Shown one piece after another: positions 16,885 through 26,880 of a stretch of DNA of 64,000 nucleotides. Numbering within the stretch: position 1 is the first letter of the stretch; every line of letters begins with the position of its first letter. The DNA comes from Rhodoblastus sp963703385. Its GTDB lineage: Bacteria > Pseudomonadota > Alphaproteobacteria > Rhizobiales > Beijerinckiaceae. The DNA is taken from positions 2,356,001-2,420,000 of the forward strand of contig OY969816.1 in NCBI GenBank assembly GCA_963703385.1, given 5' to 3'. Both the position numbers and the translations under genes were made by a program. The notes below the pieces were generated by a model, which saw nothing but the letters and a program-made list of their open reading frames with translations, did no database searches and was not told where the DNA came from.

Positions 16885-18832
16885 TCACTCACCGAGACCC
16901 ATCTGGATATAGCCGGTCGGGCAGACGTCGGCGCAGATATGGCAGCCGATGCATTTCCCGTAGTCGGTGTCGACATAGCGGCCGACCGCGCGATCCTTCT
17001 TCGGCACGCGAAACACCGCCGTCTGCGGGCAGAAGATCACGCAATTGTCGCATTCGAAGCACATGCCGCAGGACATGCAGCGCTTGCCTTCCGCCTGGGC
17101 CTGCGCCTCGCTGAACGCGACGATGCGCTCGGCGAAATCGCCCATCACATGTTCGGCGTCCACATGGCGCTCATCGCGCTTGTTGCGGGCGAAAAAAGTG
17201 AAATGTCCCTTGAACAAGGCGCTGTGCGGGATGATCTGGCTCGCGCCGCGATCCTCGTAATTGTGGACCGCGTATTTGGCGGACGACGTGCCGCGGCTCT
17301 GCGCATGATCGTAGGGCGCCGGTTCGAGATGGCGCTGGTGCAGCTCCTCGAGCAGGTTGAACTGGTGGACGTCGACCCTCGGACGCTTCTCTTCGAGCGC
17401 GCCGCCCAGGAAGTGGTCGATGGTCTGCGCCGCGACGCGGCCGTGGCCGATGGCGGTGGTCAGCAGATGCGGGCGGATCGCGTCGCCGCCGGCGAAATGC
17501 TTGGTCGTGCCCTTGACCCTGTAGACATTGTCGATGGCGATGGCGCTGCGGCCGTTATCGAGCTTTTCCAGGCCATCCGCGAGGTCGGCCATCTGGCCGA
17601 TCGCCGAGATGATCATGTCGCATTCCAGCATGAATTCGGTGCCCTCGATCGGCTGCGGCGCATTGCCCTTCATCGTGCACTGGCACATTTTCAGGCCGAT
17701 GGCGCTGCCGTCCATGCCCTTGACGACTTCCAAAGGCATCACGCTGCCCTTGATGTCGACGCCCTCGCGCTTGGCGTCCTCGCGCTCGCGCTCGGCGGCG
17801 GTCATCTGTTCGATCGGGAACAGCGAGGTCAGGGTCGCCTTCACGCCCTCGCGGGCGAGCGCGCCGGTGACGTCATGGGCGGTGTAGCCATGGGTCGCAG
17901 CGGTTGCGGTGTCATGCTCGTGCTGGGCCTTGATGTGGCCGATGCGGCGGGCGACCGAGGCGACGTCGATCGAGGTGTCGCCGCCGCCGACGACCACGAT
18001 GTTCTTGGCGGTCGAGAGCGCCCAGCCATTGTTGAAGGCGTCGAGGAATTCGACGCCGGTGATGCAATTGACCGCGTCGGCGCCGGGAACGGGGAGCGGC
18101 CGGCCTTTTTGCGCGCCGATGCCCCAGAAGATCGCGTCATAATCGCGCTCCAGCTCCTCCATCTTGACGTCGGAGCCGACGCGCACGCCGGTCCGCACCG
18201 TGACGCCCTCGAGCGAGGTGATGCGCGAGATTTCGGCGTCGAGCATCTCGCGCGGCGTGCGATAGCCCGGAATGCCGAAGCGCATCATGCCGCCGAGCTG
18301 CTCATGCGCCTCGAAGATCGTGACGGCATGGCCCCTGCTGCGCAGGAACCACGCCGCCGAAAGGCCGGCCGGGCCGCCGCCGATGACGGCGACCTTCTTG
18401 CCGGAAAGCGCGGCCGGGGCCGGCAGGGCGAGCTGGTGCTCGATCGCCCAGTCGCCGACATATTGCTCGACGCCGTTGATGCCGACGAAATCATCGACCT
18501 CGTTGCGGTTGCAGCCGTCCTCGCAAGGCGCCGGGCAGACGCGGCCCATGCTCGCCGGGAAGGGATTGGCCTCGACCATGCGATGAAAAGCGTATTCCTG
18601 CCAGGCCTGGCCGGCGACCGGCGGCTTGTCCATGCCGCGCGCGATGGAGAGCCAGCCGCGAATGTCGTGGCCCGACGGGCACGAGCCCTGGCACGGCGGG
18701 GCGCGATGCACATAGGTCGGGCACTTGTAGCTCTTGTCCTGCTGGAAGATCTTTGCCGTCAGATCCGGCCAATTCCACATCGATTCGCCGCTCTTGAATC
18801 GACGAAACGTGAGGTCCTTTTTGGGCGCCGTT

Positions 18833-18840
<8 letters not shown>
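16885..18840 (-). CDS. dsrL: DsrL, NAD(P)H-linked Fe-S flavoprotein
   Basis: A 651-residue protein built like the small subunit of glutamate synthase. The N-terminal cysteine clusters CPTYVHRAPPCQGSCPSG and CPAPCEDGCNRN come first. Next is an FAD site (VAVIGGGPAGLSAAWFL), then an NAD(P)H site (NIVVVGGGDTSIDVA), then C-terminal ferredoxin clusters (CMSCGMCFECDNCVIFCP, CIGCHICADVCP). In sulfur oxidisers DsrL is the physiological partner of DsrAB and passes electrons from sulfur oxidation to NAD(P)+. Its presence argues for the oxidative direction. It overlaps dsrK by 8 bp. Confidence 0.94.
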
Positions 18841-20374
<1,534 letters not shown>

Positions 20375-20385
20375 GTCAACAAACC

Positions 20386-21117
20386 TCAAGCGCGACGCGG
20401 GGTGGATTCAAGCTTGGCGCTACGCGCATAGCGGTGCTCGCGCGTGTCGTCGGCCTGCATGCGGCTCGGGCTGAAGAAGACGCCCGGCGCATGCAACAGT
20501 TTCGAGAACGGGAACACCACCATCAGCGTCAGCACCAGCGTCAGATGGAGGAGCAGCGCCGGATCGGCGGGCAAGGGCCGCAGATCGAAATACATCAGGC
20601 CGAGGAAGAATTCCTTGACATCGACGATGTCGGTGCGGGCAAGGAACTTGAGACTGAGACCGCTCAGGCCGATCGCGACCAGCAGCGCCAGCATGAGATG
20701 GTCGGAAGGCCCGGTGATGTAGCGGATGCGCTCGACCACGAAGCGGCGCGCCCACAAAGCGAGCAGGCCGCCGGCCATGGTGAAGCCGGCGATCACGCCA
20801 AAGGGCTGAACCAGCACGATGGGAAAAGGGACCGGCTGCACGAAATAACGCAGGTGGCGCAGAAGAACGACCGCCAGCGAAAGGTGGAAAATCCACCCGA
20901 ACAGCCAGATCCATTTGTTGGCGCGAAACAGGCTTTCAAAGACCGTGACTTCGCGAACCATTCGCAGCACGACCCCGCCCTTTGTCGTGGGAGCGGGAGT
21001 CGTCGGAATCTTCAACGGAGCAGGAGTCGCCGCATAAAGCCATATGCGCCTGCCGAGGGCAATGACCAACAAGAGCGACGCGGCGTAGAACGCCGTCGCA
21101 TAGATAATCGTTACCAT
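20386..21117 (-). CDS. dsrM: DsrM, NarI-like dihaem cytochrome b
   Basis: A 243-residue membrane protein with about five to six hydrophobic helices and the histidines expected of NarI-type haem b subunits (GWIFHLSLAVVLLRHLRYF; LLLHLTLVLTLM). It links DsrK to the quinone pool. ATG 21117 follows GGGAGGAAACG. The open frame continues upstream into dsrC but that part is out of family. Confidence 0.93.
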   Translation of the reverse strand: MVTIIYATAFYAASLLLVIALGRRIWLYAATPAPLKIPTTPAPTTKGGVVLRMVREVTVFESLFRANKWIWLFGWIFHLSLAVVLLRHLRYFVQPVPFPIVLVQPFGVIAGFTMAGGLLALWARRFVVERIRYITGPSDHLMLALLVAIGLSGLSLKFLARTDIVDVKEFFLGLMYFDLRPLPADPALLLHLTLVLTLMVVFPFSKLLHAPGVFFSPSRMQADDTREHRYARSAKLESTPRRA

Positions 21118-21169
21118 CGTTTCCTCCCGATCCGGCGCTCTTCCGGCGTTCCGGATCACGAACCCTTGA

Positions 21170-21505
21170 TCAGATACAGCCGGTCGGCTTGGGGAGACCC
21201 GCGATCTTGCAGGCCTGCTTGGCCGGGCCATAGGGGAACAGGGCGTACAGCGCCTTCTGGTCGCCCTTGTCCTTGCCGTACTTCTTGGTCATTTCCTTGA
21301 CCAGGATGCGGACGGCCGGAGCGATCTGATATTCGTCGTAGTAATCGCGCAGGAAGTTGACGACCACCCAGTGCTCATCCGTCATGTCGATCTTTTCGGC
21401 CTTGGCGATGATATCGCCGACGTCCTTGGTCCACTGACCGATATCGGTGAGATAGCCTTCTTCGTCGTGCTCGACGGTAGTGCCGTTAACATCATAACCC
21501 GACAT
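21170..21505 (-). CDS. dsrC: DsrC, sulfur carrier with two redox cysteines
   Basis: A 111-residue protein with the full DsrC signature: the C-terminal arm CKIAGLPKPTGCI carries Cys99 and Cys110 separated by ten residues. Cys110 is the persulfide-carrying CysA and Cys99 is CysB, together forming the intramolecular trisulfide. It accepts sulfur from DsrEFH and delivers it to DsrAB; the trisulfide product then goes to DsrMK. Compare the cysteine-free paralogue at 12349-12687. Confidence 0.96.
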   Translation of the reverse strand: MSGYDVNGTTVEHDEEGYLTDIGQWTKDVGDIIAKAEKIDMTDEHWVVVNFLRDYYDEYQIAPAVRILVKEMTKKYGKDKGDQKALYALFPYGPAKQACKIAGLPKPTGCI

Positions 21506-21531
21506 TTTGTTCTCCGTTTTATGTTCGCAGT

Positions 21532-21840
21532 TCAGAGCCAGGCGCAGACGCGAGTCGCGCCCGCCGCCAAATCGACGAAACCGGCGTAATCGACGGTTCC
21601 GATTCCTGCCAGGACCTCGCCGGCGACAATGCCGCGCGCGGCAAGGTCGGGGCCCAACGCATAGATCTTGCAGCCACCCTGGGCGGCCGTCAGCGCCGGG
21701 GCGATCGAGCCTCCCTTGCGCGCGGCGTAAACGCCGTCCTCGATCAGGAGGACGACATCGCCAGGCAAGGCGTGGTCGAGGCAGCTTTTCAGAGCGTTGC
21801 GCTCGTAGGCCGATTTATTGACAGTGTGCAAAGTGGACAT
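21532..21840 (-). CDS. dsrH: DsrH, subunit of the DsrEFH sulfurtransferase
   Basis: A 102-residue TusB/DsrH-fold protein. STLHTVNKSAYERNALKSC contains the family's conserved Cys20. It forms the (DsrEFH)2 hexamer with the two genes just upstream. Ten bp separate it from dsrF. Confidence 0.94.
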   Translation of the reverse strand: MSTLHTVNKSAYERNALKSCLDHALPGDVVLLIEDGVYAARKGGSIAPALTAAQGGCKIYALGPDLAARGIVAGEVLAGIGTVDYAGFVDLAAGATRVCAWL

Positions 21841-21850
21841 GGAAACCGCC

Positions 21851-22267
21851 TCAGAAGCTCATGATGACGTCCTGATCGGCGATGATTTTCGCCAATTCGG
21901 ACCTTTCGACCACGACAATCGAGGGCTTTTCCGCATAGTCCTCGTCCTCGTCCTCATAGGTGAGGGGCATGAGGTCGTCGACCGAAAGCCCGCGGGTTTC
22001 GAGCGATTCCTTCTCGACATAGAGCTTGCGCACTTCATAGTCGCCGAGCGCGCGGTAGATCTTCGAGAAGCCCTTCATCCCGGTTCCGGCGGCGTCCTGG
22101 TGATCCATCAGCTGGTACACGCCATCGTCAACGAAGCCGAGGCTGACGTCCTGCTCGAAGGCCGCGCCGATCAGCACGACTTCGAGAGATTCAAGCGCAT
22201 AGATGGTGCCGTAGGGCGCCTTGCGGTTCAGATAGAAGAATTTCTTTTTCGTCTGTTCGTCGCTCAT
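21851..22267 (-). CDS. dsrF: DsrF, subunit of the DsrEFH sulfurtransferase
   Basis: A 138-residue TusC/DsrF-fold protein (FFYLNRKAPYGTIYALESLE; FVDDGVYQL) with no cysteine, consistent with a structural subunit. A very acidic stretch, YEDEDEDYAEK, lies near the C-terminus. Confidence 0.94.
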   Translation of the reverse strand: MSDEQTKKKFFYLNRKAPYGTIYALESLEVVLIGAAFEQDVSLGFVDDGVYQLMDHQDAAGTGMKGFSKIYRALGDYEVRKLYVEKESLETRGLSVDDLMPLTYEDEDEDYAEKPSIVVVERSELAKIIADQDVIMSF

Positions 22268-22313
22268 AGCATTCTCTCTTATCGGACGGGCGTCGTTCGA
22301 CGCCCCATGCCCC

Positions 22314-22706
22314 TCAATCGCCGAAAACGATCAGGCGGTCGGCCTGGATGCCGGCCTCGATCAATTGGCCAAGGCCGGAAATGCGGAAGCCGGGAGCGAT
22401 GTTGTCGCCGTCCTTGCCCTGCCTTTTCGCCTCGTTGGCGTCGAGAATGCCGCGGCGCTGGGCCGCCGCGATGCAGACGACGAGGTCGAGCTTGTGCTTT
22501 TCCGCCAGCTCGGTCCACAATTTCTGCAGGTTGCGGTCGTCCTGCGGCGGCACGGTGTAGCGCGTGCCGTTGTTGACGCCGTCGTGGTAAAAGAACACGC
22601 GGAAAATCTCGTGGCCCTGTTCCAGCGCGGCCTTGGTGAACTGATAGGCCGTGTCCGACGCCTGATGCGTGTAAGGGCCTTCGTTGATTTGAATGGAGAA
22701 GCGCAA
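22314..22706 (-). CDS. dsrE: DsrE, active subunit of the DsrEFH sulfurtransferase
   Basis: A 130-residue TusD/DsrE-fold protein. Cys78 in LVVCIAAAQRRG is the conserved sulfur-accepting residue. The length and the Cys position match characterised DsrE if translation begins at the TTG at 22706: GAGG lies 5 nt before that TTG, and the following residues RFSIQINEGPYTHQA are the family N-terminus. A GTG one codon upstream is the alternative. The frame is open for another 180 codons upstream through dsrB, which is a shadow. Confidence 0.92.
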   Translation of the reverse strand: MRFSIQINEGPYTHQASDTAYQFTKAALEQGHEIFRVFFYHDGVNNGTRYTVPPQDDRNLQKLWTELAEKHKLDLVVCIAAAQRRGILDANEAKRQGKDGDNIAPGFRISGLGQLIEAGIQADRLIVFGD

Positions 22707-22828
22707 CACGACCTCACTAGTTGATGGCACGAATCCCACTGGTCGCGACACAAATTCGAATATCTGCGACCATCCGGCAATGAACTGGGTCAAACCCTGT
22801 TCGTTCGCCAAAAGCGCTTCCGAGGCGG

Positions 22829-22866
22829 CCGCCGCGTCGTGGATCCCTTGGATCGACGCGGCGGCG
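22829..22866 (-). other. Long stem-loop between dsrB and dsrE
   Basis: GCCGCCGCGTC pairs perfectly with GACGCGGCGGC (11 bp) and encloses GATCC/GGATC (5 bp) with a 3-nt bulge and a 3-nt loop. No T-run follows, so it looks like an mRNA 3' stabiliser or processing site rather than a terminator. The 167-bp dsrB-dsrE gap is otherwise without a gene. Confidence 0.7.
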
Positions 22867-22873
22867 CGACCGA

Positions 22874-23953
22874 TCAGAAGTGAACGTGCGCCGACATGTT
22901 CATCGACTTGCGCGCGCCGACCCAGGTGTCGAGGTGGTGCTTGGTAAAGGCGAAGCCGGTCAGTTCGAAGAAGCGCGGCCAGCCGATGCGGTCGACCCAC
23001 TCGCCGAGGCGCTCCCAATCCCTGGCGTTGTCCTTGTAAGCGTAGAGGATCTTGCGGACGACCTCTTCGACCTCCGGCCAGCGCGGCGGATTGTTGGGCA
23101 GGTTGGCGATGACCAGCTTGTGGAAGGTCGGCTTGGAGCGGGCGTTGGAGTGCTTGCCGCCGACCCACACCGCGAGCTTGGTCGAATCCGCGCCATTGAT
23201 CTGCATGGGCGGACAAGGCGGATAGCAGGCGCCGCAGCACACGCACTTCTGCTCGTCGACTTCCAGCGACGGCTTGCCGTCGACCAGCGCCGGACGGATC
23301 GCCGCGACCGGGCAGCGCGCGACGACGGCCGGACGTTCGCAGACCTTGGCGACCAGATCGTGGTTGATCTTCGGCGGCTTGGTGTACTGGACGTTGATCG
23401 AAATGTCGCCCTGGCCGCCGCAGTTGATCTGACAGCAGGAGGTGGTGATGCGAACGCGGTTCGGCATTTCCTCCTTGATGAATTCCTGATGCATCATGTC
23501 CATCAGGCTCTTCACCACGCCGGAGGCGTCGGTGCCGGGAATGTCGCAGTGCAGCCAGCCCTGGGTGTGCGAGATCATCGACACCGAATTGCCGGTGCCG
23601 CCGATCGGGAAGCCTTCACGGTTCAACTCGTCGATCAGGGGCTGCACCTTGGCCTGGTTCGCCACCATGAACTCGATATTCGAACGGGTGGTGAAGCGGA
23701 CATGGCCCTCGGCGAACGTGTCGGCGATGTCGCAGAGCTTGCGGATGGTGAACACGTCCATCTGGCGCTGGGTGCCGGCGCGCACCGTCCAGATTTCATC
23801 GCCGCTCTTGGCCACGTGATGAAGGACGCCGGGACGGGGGCGGTCGTGCCAGGCCCAGTTCCCGTAGTTCTTCTTCATCAGCGGATGCATATAGGGGAAG
23901 GGATCCGGGACGCCCGTTTCATCGGGGCGGCGCAAAGTGGGGGCGCTGCTCAT
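22874..23953 (-). CDS. dsrB: DsrB, reverse dissimilatory sulfite reductase beta subunit
   Basis: A 359-residue protein of normal DsrB length. ITTSCCQINCGGQGDISINV and CERPAVVARCP are sirohaem and [4Fe-4S] ligating regions. KCVCCGACYPPCPPMQING is the inserted ferredoxin domain. With DsrA it forms the alpha2beta2 enzyme that oxidises DsrC-bound sulfur to sulfite in the cytoplasm. The ATG follows GGAGGACAACGT. A hairpin lies between dsrA and dsrB. Confidence 0.96.
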   Translation of the reverse strand: MSSAPTLRRPDETGVPDPFPYMHPLMKKNYGNWAWHDRPRPGVLHHVAKSGDEIWTVRAGTQRQMDVFTIRKLCDIADTFAEGHVRFTTRSNIEFMVANQAKVQPLIDELNREGFPIGGTGNSVSMISHTQGWLHCDIPGTDASGVVKSLMDMMHQEFIKEEMPNRVRITTSCCQINCGGQGDISINVQYTKPPKINHDLVAKVCERPAVVARCPVAAIRPALVDGKPSLEVDEQKCVCCGACYPPCPPMQINGADSTKLAVWVGGKHSNARSKPTFHKLVIANLPNNPPRWPEVEEVVRKILYAYKDNARDWERLGEWVDRIGWPRFFELTGFAFTKHHLDTWVGARKSMNMSAHVHF

Positions 23954-23986
23954 ACGTTGTCCTCCGAGAAAAGTTTTTGGTTGTCC

Positions 23987-24009
23987 GGCCCCGCCTTGCG
24001 GGCGGGGCC
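23987..24009 (-). other. Stem-loop between dsrA and dsrB
   Basis: GGCCCCGCC and GGCGGGGCC form a perfect 9-bp stem with a 5-nt loop in the 76-bp dsrA-dsrB gap. No U-run follows in the dsr direction. Probably an mRNA stabilising element. Confidence 0.6.
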
Positions 24010-24029
24010 TGATGTTTTCCGCGCCGGCC

Positions 24030-25340
24030 TTAGTCGGCGGCGACGTCGAGGCCGGCCTCGCGGGCCTTGCGCTCGAAATATTTCTCCGCCTCGTCGGTGA
24101 AGTCGTCGGTGCGGACGTAGCACGACGTGCGGGGATGGTTGACCATGTTCGGGTCCGGATCGATCTCCATCGCCTCCAGGAACGCCGGCAGGCCGATGCG
24201 GTCGATCGTCTCGCCGATGCGCTCGTGCTCCAGCGCGTTGTCGGCGAAGAACTCCATCATCCGGCGCGCCAGATCGATGAGGTTCTGGTAGTCCTCGTCC
24301 GTCCGGAGCTTGAAGAACGGAATGAGGTTGATGCCCATCAGGTCGCCGACCTTCAGCGCGCGCTTGCCGCCGACCAGAATGGTCGCGCCGCGGTCGTCGC
24401 CCGGCGACAAAGCCTTGCCGCCCAGGACGTTCAGGCAGTGCATGCAGCGCACGCAGCTCTTGTTGTCGACGTCGAGCGTGTCGTCGTCGTTCAGCGACAA
24501 GGCGCGGGTCGGGCACATGGCGATCACATGGTCGATCGCATATTTGCGGCCGACGCGCGCCACATAGGCCTTCACGCCGTCCTGGTTGACCTTCATGTCG
24601 TCGCGCCAGGTGCCGATCACCGCGAAGTCGGCGCGATGAATGGCGTTCACGCAGTCGTTGCCGCAGCCCGAGAACTTGAACTTGAACTTGTAGGGCAGCG
24701 CCGGACGATGCATCTCGTCGAGGAACTCGTTGATGATCTCGCGATGCGCCTTGACCTCGTCATAGCAGGACAATTCGCAGCGCGCATGGCCGACGCAGGA
24801 CATCGAGGTGCGCAGCGCCGGGCCGGCGCCGCCAAGGTCGAAGCCCATTTCATTGAGCTCGTCGAAGGCCGGCTGGACGTTGTCGCTCGAGCAGCCCTGG
24901 AACATGATGTCGCCGGACTGGCCGTGGAAGGCGATCAGGCCCGAACCATATTTCTCCCAGACGTCGCAGAATTGACGCAACACATTGGTGTCATAGTGCA
25001 TGCCGGCCGGCGGCTGGACGCGCAGGGTGTGGAATTCCTTGGAGGCCGGATATTTGGAGGCCACTTCCGAAAAGCGCGGAATGACGCCGCCGCCGTAACC
25101 GACGACCGAGACCGTGCCGCCCTTCCAGTAGCCGGTCCGCGTTTCGTAGGAATGTTCGAGCTGACCGAGCAGATCGTCCATCATCGGCGCATAGGCCGCG
25201 CCGGCGTTGTCGCGCAAACGCTTCAAGCCCGTGACAAAGCTCGGCCACGGCCCGCTCTCCAGCTGGTCCAGCATCGGCGTGGGATGAATCGGCGCGGATG
25301 CGCCCTTGCCTTCCGTGCGAATGGAATCGTCTTGCGACAT
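24030..25340 (-). CDS. dsrA: DsrA, reverse dissimilatory sulfite reductase alpha subunit
   Basis: A 436-residue protein. The sirohaem-[4Fe-4S] motif C-x5-C...C-x3-C is complete: CVGHARC (Cys182, Cys188) and CGNDC (Cys226, Cys230). An inserted ferredoxin domain is formed by AMCPTRALSL and SCVRCMHCLNV around residues 275-305. It is the first gene of the operon, and the ATG at 25340 follows AGGGAGGTAGGCA. The partner DsrL and the DsrEFH set place it in the oxidative clade. A hairpin lies in its 5' leader. Confidence 0.97.
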   Translation of the reverse strand: MSQDDSIRTEGKGASAPIHPTPMLDQLESGPWPSFVTGLKRLRDNAGAAYAPMMDDLLGQLEHSYETRTGYWKGGTVSVVGYGGGVIPRFSEVASKYPASKEFHTLRVQPPAGMHYDTNVLRQFCDVWEKYGSGLIAFHGQSGDIMFQGCSSDNVQPAFDELNEMGFDLGGAGPALRTSMSCVGHARCELSCYDEVKAHREIINEFLDEMHRPALPYKFKFKFSGCGNDCVNAIHRADFAVIGTWRDDMKVNQDGVKAYVARVGRKYAIDHVIAMCPTRALSLNDDDTLDVDNKSCVRCMHCLNVLGGKALSPGDDRGATILVGGKRALKVGDLMGINLIPFFKLRTDEDYQNLIDLARRMMEFFADNALEHERIGETIDRIGLPAFLEAMEIDPDPNMVNHPRTSCYVRTDDFTDEAEKYFERKAREAGLDVAAD

Positions 25341-25504
25341 TGCCTACCTCCCTGGGACGGCGGACTTACGCCGTCACTTTTATTGTGACAATTAGCTGAC
25401 CCGGGCTACCGAGTTTGGCCGCTCGTTTTCATTAGTTCTTGCGATCATAACAGAAAATGCGAATATGAGAATAGGTTGTCTGCAACAAAATGGTAATTTT
25501 TCCA
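25341..25504. promoter_or_regulatory. Divergent dsrA / tauD-like promoter region
   Basis: This 164-bp divergent gap must carry the dsr promoter. On the minus strand TTGTTG, 17 nt, TATTCG is a possible sigma-70-like pair, overlapping a partial palindrome TTGTTGCAGACAA that could be an operator. In the dsrA leader GACGGCG (25356-25362) and CGCCGTC (25369-25375) form a 7-bp stem with a 6-nt loop, just upstream of the Shine-Dalgarno AGGGAGG. The promoter call is tentative. Confidence 0.4.
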
Positions 25505-26455
25505 ATGAGTGACGAAAAACGCCTCGAACCAGTCGCTTACGCCGAAAAAGCGGCGAAGCGGGACGCTTGGAGTCCAGCGGTTTTCTCCTTGGGCGAGCGG
25601 GATTCTTGGCGCCAATGGCGACAAGTCAAGCTTTTTCAAGTCGAGGCCGCCATGGAGTTCGCGCCAACGCCGATCGAAGACCCTCGCGCGGTCTCCGATT
25701 CCGAGCGCGCGGCGCTCCTGGAACAGGTCGCCGCGACCAATTATGCGCTTTATGAATGGCGCAACGCGCCACCTGACGACGACGCTCTCGACGAATGGCT
25801 TCTCGCCTTCACCCGAACTTTCGGCCTGCGCGCGCGGGAAGACCATCGTTCGGCCAACGGCAATGGCGTGGTGCGGATCGAAGTCGCCCACGACGGCGGA
25901 CGCGTCGGCTACATCCCCTACACGACGCTGCGGATCGCCTGGCACACCGACGGCTATTACAATTATCACGGGCCGGACAATTGCGTGCGCGGCATGATTC
26001 TCCACTGCGCGGCCGCCGCCTCGGAAGGCGGCGAGAACCGCCTGCTGGATCACGAATTGGCCTATCTGCGGCTGCGCGACGCGGACGAGACGGCGCTCCG
26101 TCTGCTGATGCACGCGCAAGCGATGACGATCCCCGAGGCGACCGACGATTCGGGACGCTTTCGCGCGACCAACGCCGGCCCGGTCTTTTTCCTCGACGAT
26201 TCCGGCGCGCTCGTCATGCGCTATACCGCCCGGACAAGAAATGTCGTCTGGCGCGACGCCGAGACCCGCGCGGCGGCCGACAAGCTGCTCGCCCTGATCG
26301 AGGCGGAGCCGCTGGCGCGACGCCTCAAGCTTGCGCCGGGGCAAGGGCTTTTGTGCAATAATGTCCTGCATGACCGTTCGGGCTTCGAAGACCATGGCGA
26401 CAGCCATCGGAGCCTGTGCCGAATCAGGTTCAACAACCGAATCAACAGCAATTAG
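25505..26455 (+). CDS. TauD/TfdA-family Fe(II)/2-oxoglutarate dioxygenase
   Basis: A 316-residue double-stranded beta-helix protein. The metal triad is visible: WHTDGYYN (His147 and Asp149) and NNVLHDRSGF (His289), with an arginine in RSLCRIRFN near 302-306 to hold 2-oxoglutarate. TauD itself releases sulfite from taurine, but the family is broad (gamma-butyrobetaine and trimethyllysine hydroxylases are relatives). Divergent position next to dsrA suggests an organosulfur substrate; this is inference. The first ~45 residues form an extension. A weak Shine-Dalgarno leaves the start less certain; a GTG at 25490 is possible. Confidence 0.8.
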   Translation: MSDEKRLEPVAYAEKAAKRDAWSPAVFSLGERDSWRQWRQVKLFQVEAAMEFAPTPIEDPRAVSDSERAALLEQVAATNYALYEWRNAPPDDDALDEWLLAFTRTFGLRAREDHRSANGNGVVRIEVAHDGGRVGYIPYTTLRIAWHTDGYYNYHGPDNCVRGMILHCAAAASEGGENRLLDHELAYLRLRDADETALRLLMHAQAMTIPEATDDSGRFRATNAGPVFFLDDSGALVMRYTARTRNVVWRDAETRAAADKLLALIEAEPLARRLKLAPGQGLLCNNVLHDRSGFEDHGDSHRSLCRIRFNNRINSN

Positions 26456-26464
26456 GAGGAAGCC

Positions 26465-26665
26465 ATGGCGCGAATCAGCGAAATCATCATCTCCCACCCT
26501 GAAATGACCAGTTTCACCGAGCTTGAGCAGAAGGTGGTCGAGGCGGCGCGCGACGGCGAAATCCATCTTTATATGGACATCAAGCCGGAATATCCGGACA
26601 CGCCCAATAAATGGGAGTTCCGACTGGAGCAGGCCTTCTACGCCGCCGAGAGCCCCCGCCGATGA
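26465..26665 (+). CDS. Small conserved-looking protein, unknown function
   Basis: A 66-residue acidic protein (ARISEIIISHPEMTSFTELE; YMDIKPEYPDTPNKWEFRLE) with a good Shine-Dalgarno, AGGAGGAAGCC, just after the tauD-like stop, and coupled by ATGA to the next small gene. It has no cysteine and no membrane segment. I do not recognise the family. Its position in the sulfur island suggests a partner of the dioxygenase or of Dsr. Confidence 0.7.
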   Translation: MARISEIIISHPEMTSFTELEQKVVEAARDGEIHLYMDIKPEYPDTPNKWEFRLEQAFYAAESPRR

Positions 26666-26880
26666 CGACGGCACCAAAAAGGGAAATCGGCGAGATCGAG
26701 GCGCCCTACCGGCGGCGGATCAAGCTCGACGAGGTCGACTATGAGAGCGGCATGGCCCTGCTGCGCCTGACAATCCGTGAAGGCGCGCGCTACACCATTC
26801 TCGAGATCGACGACGAGACCGCGGAAAAGTGGGGTCGCATGATGCTCGACTGGGCGACGGCGCAAAAGGGGCGGAAATGA
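26662..26880 (+). CDS. Small protein, unknown function, coupled to its neighbour
   Basis: A 72-residue protein (RRRIKLDEVDYESGMALLRL; ILEIDDETAEKWGRMML) starting at the ATGA overlap with the previous gene. It reads like a compact alpha/beta domain with no metal ligands. I do not recognise the family. It presumably works as a pair with the 66-residue protein. Confidence 0.65.
   Translation: MTTAPKREIGEIEAPYRRRIKLDEVDYESGMALLRLTIREGARYTILEIDDETAEKWGRMMLDWATAQKGRK

Noticed and set aside
22707..23246. Extension of the dsrE frame far upstream, suggesting a dsrB-dsrE fusion
   Set aside because: The upstream residues are an out-of-frame reading of dsrB; DsrE of the expected length begins at TTG 22706 with a Shine-Dalgarno.
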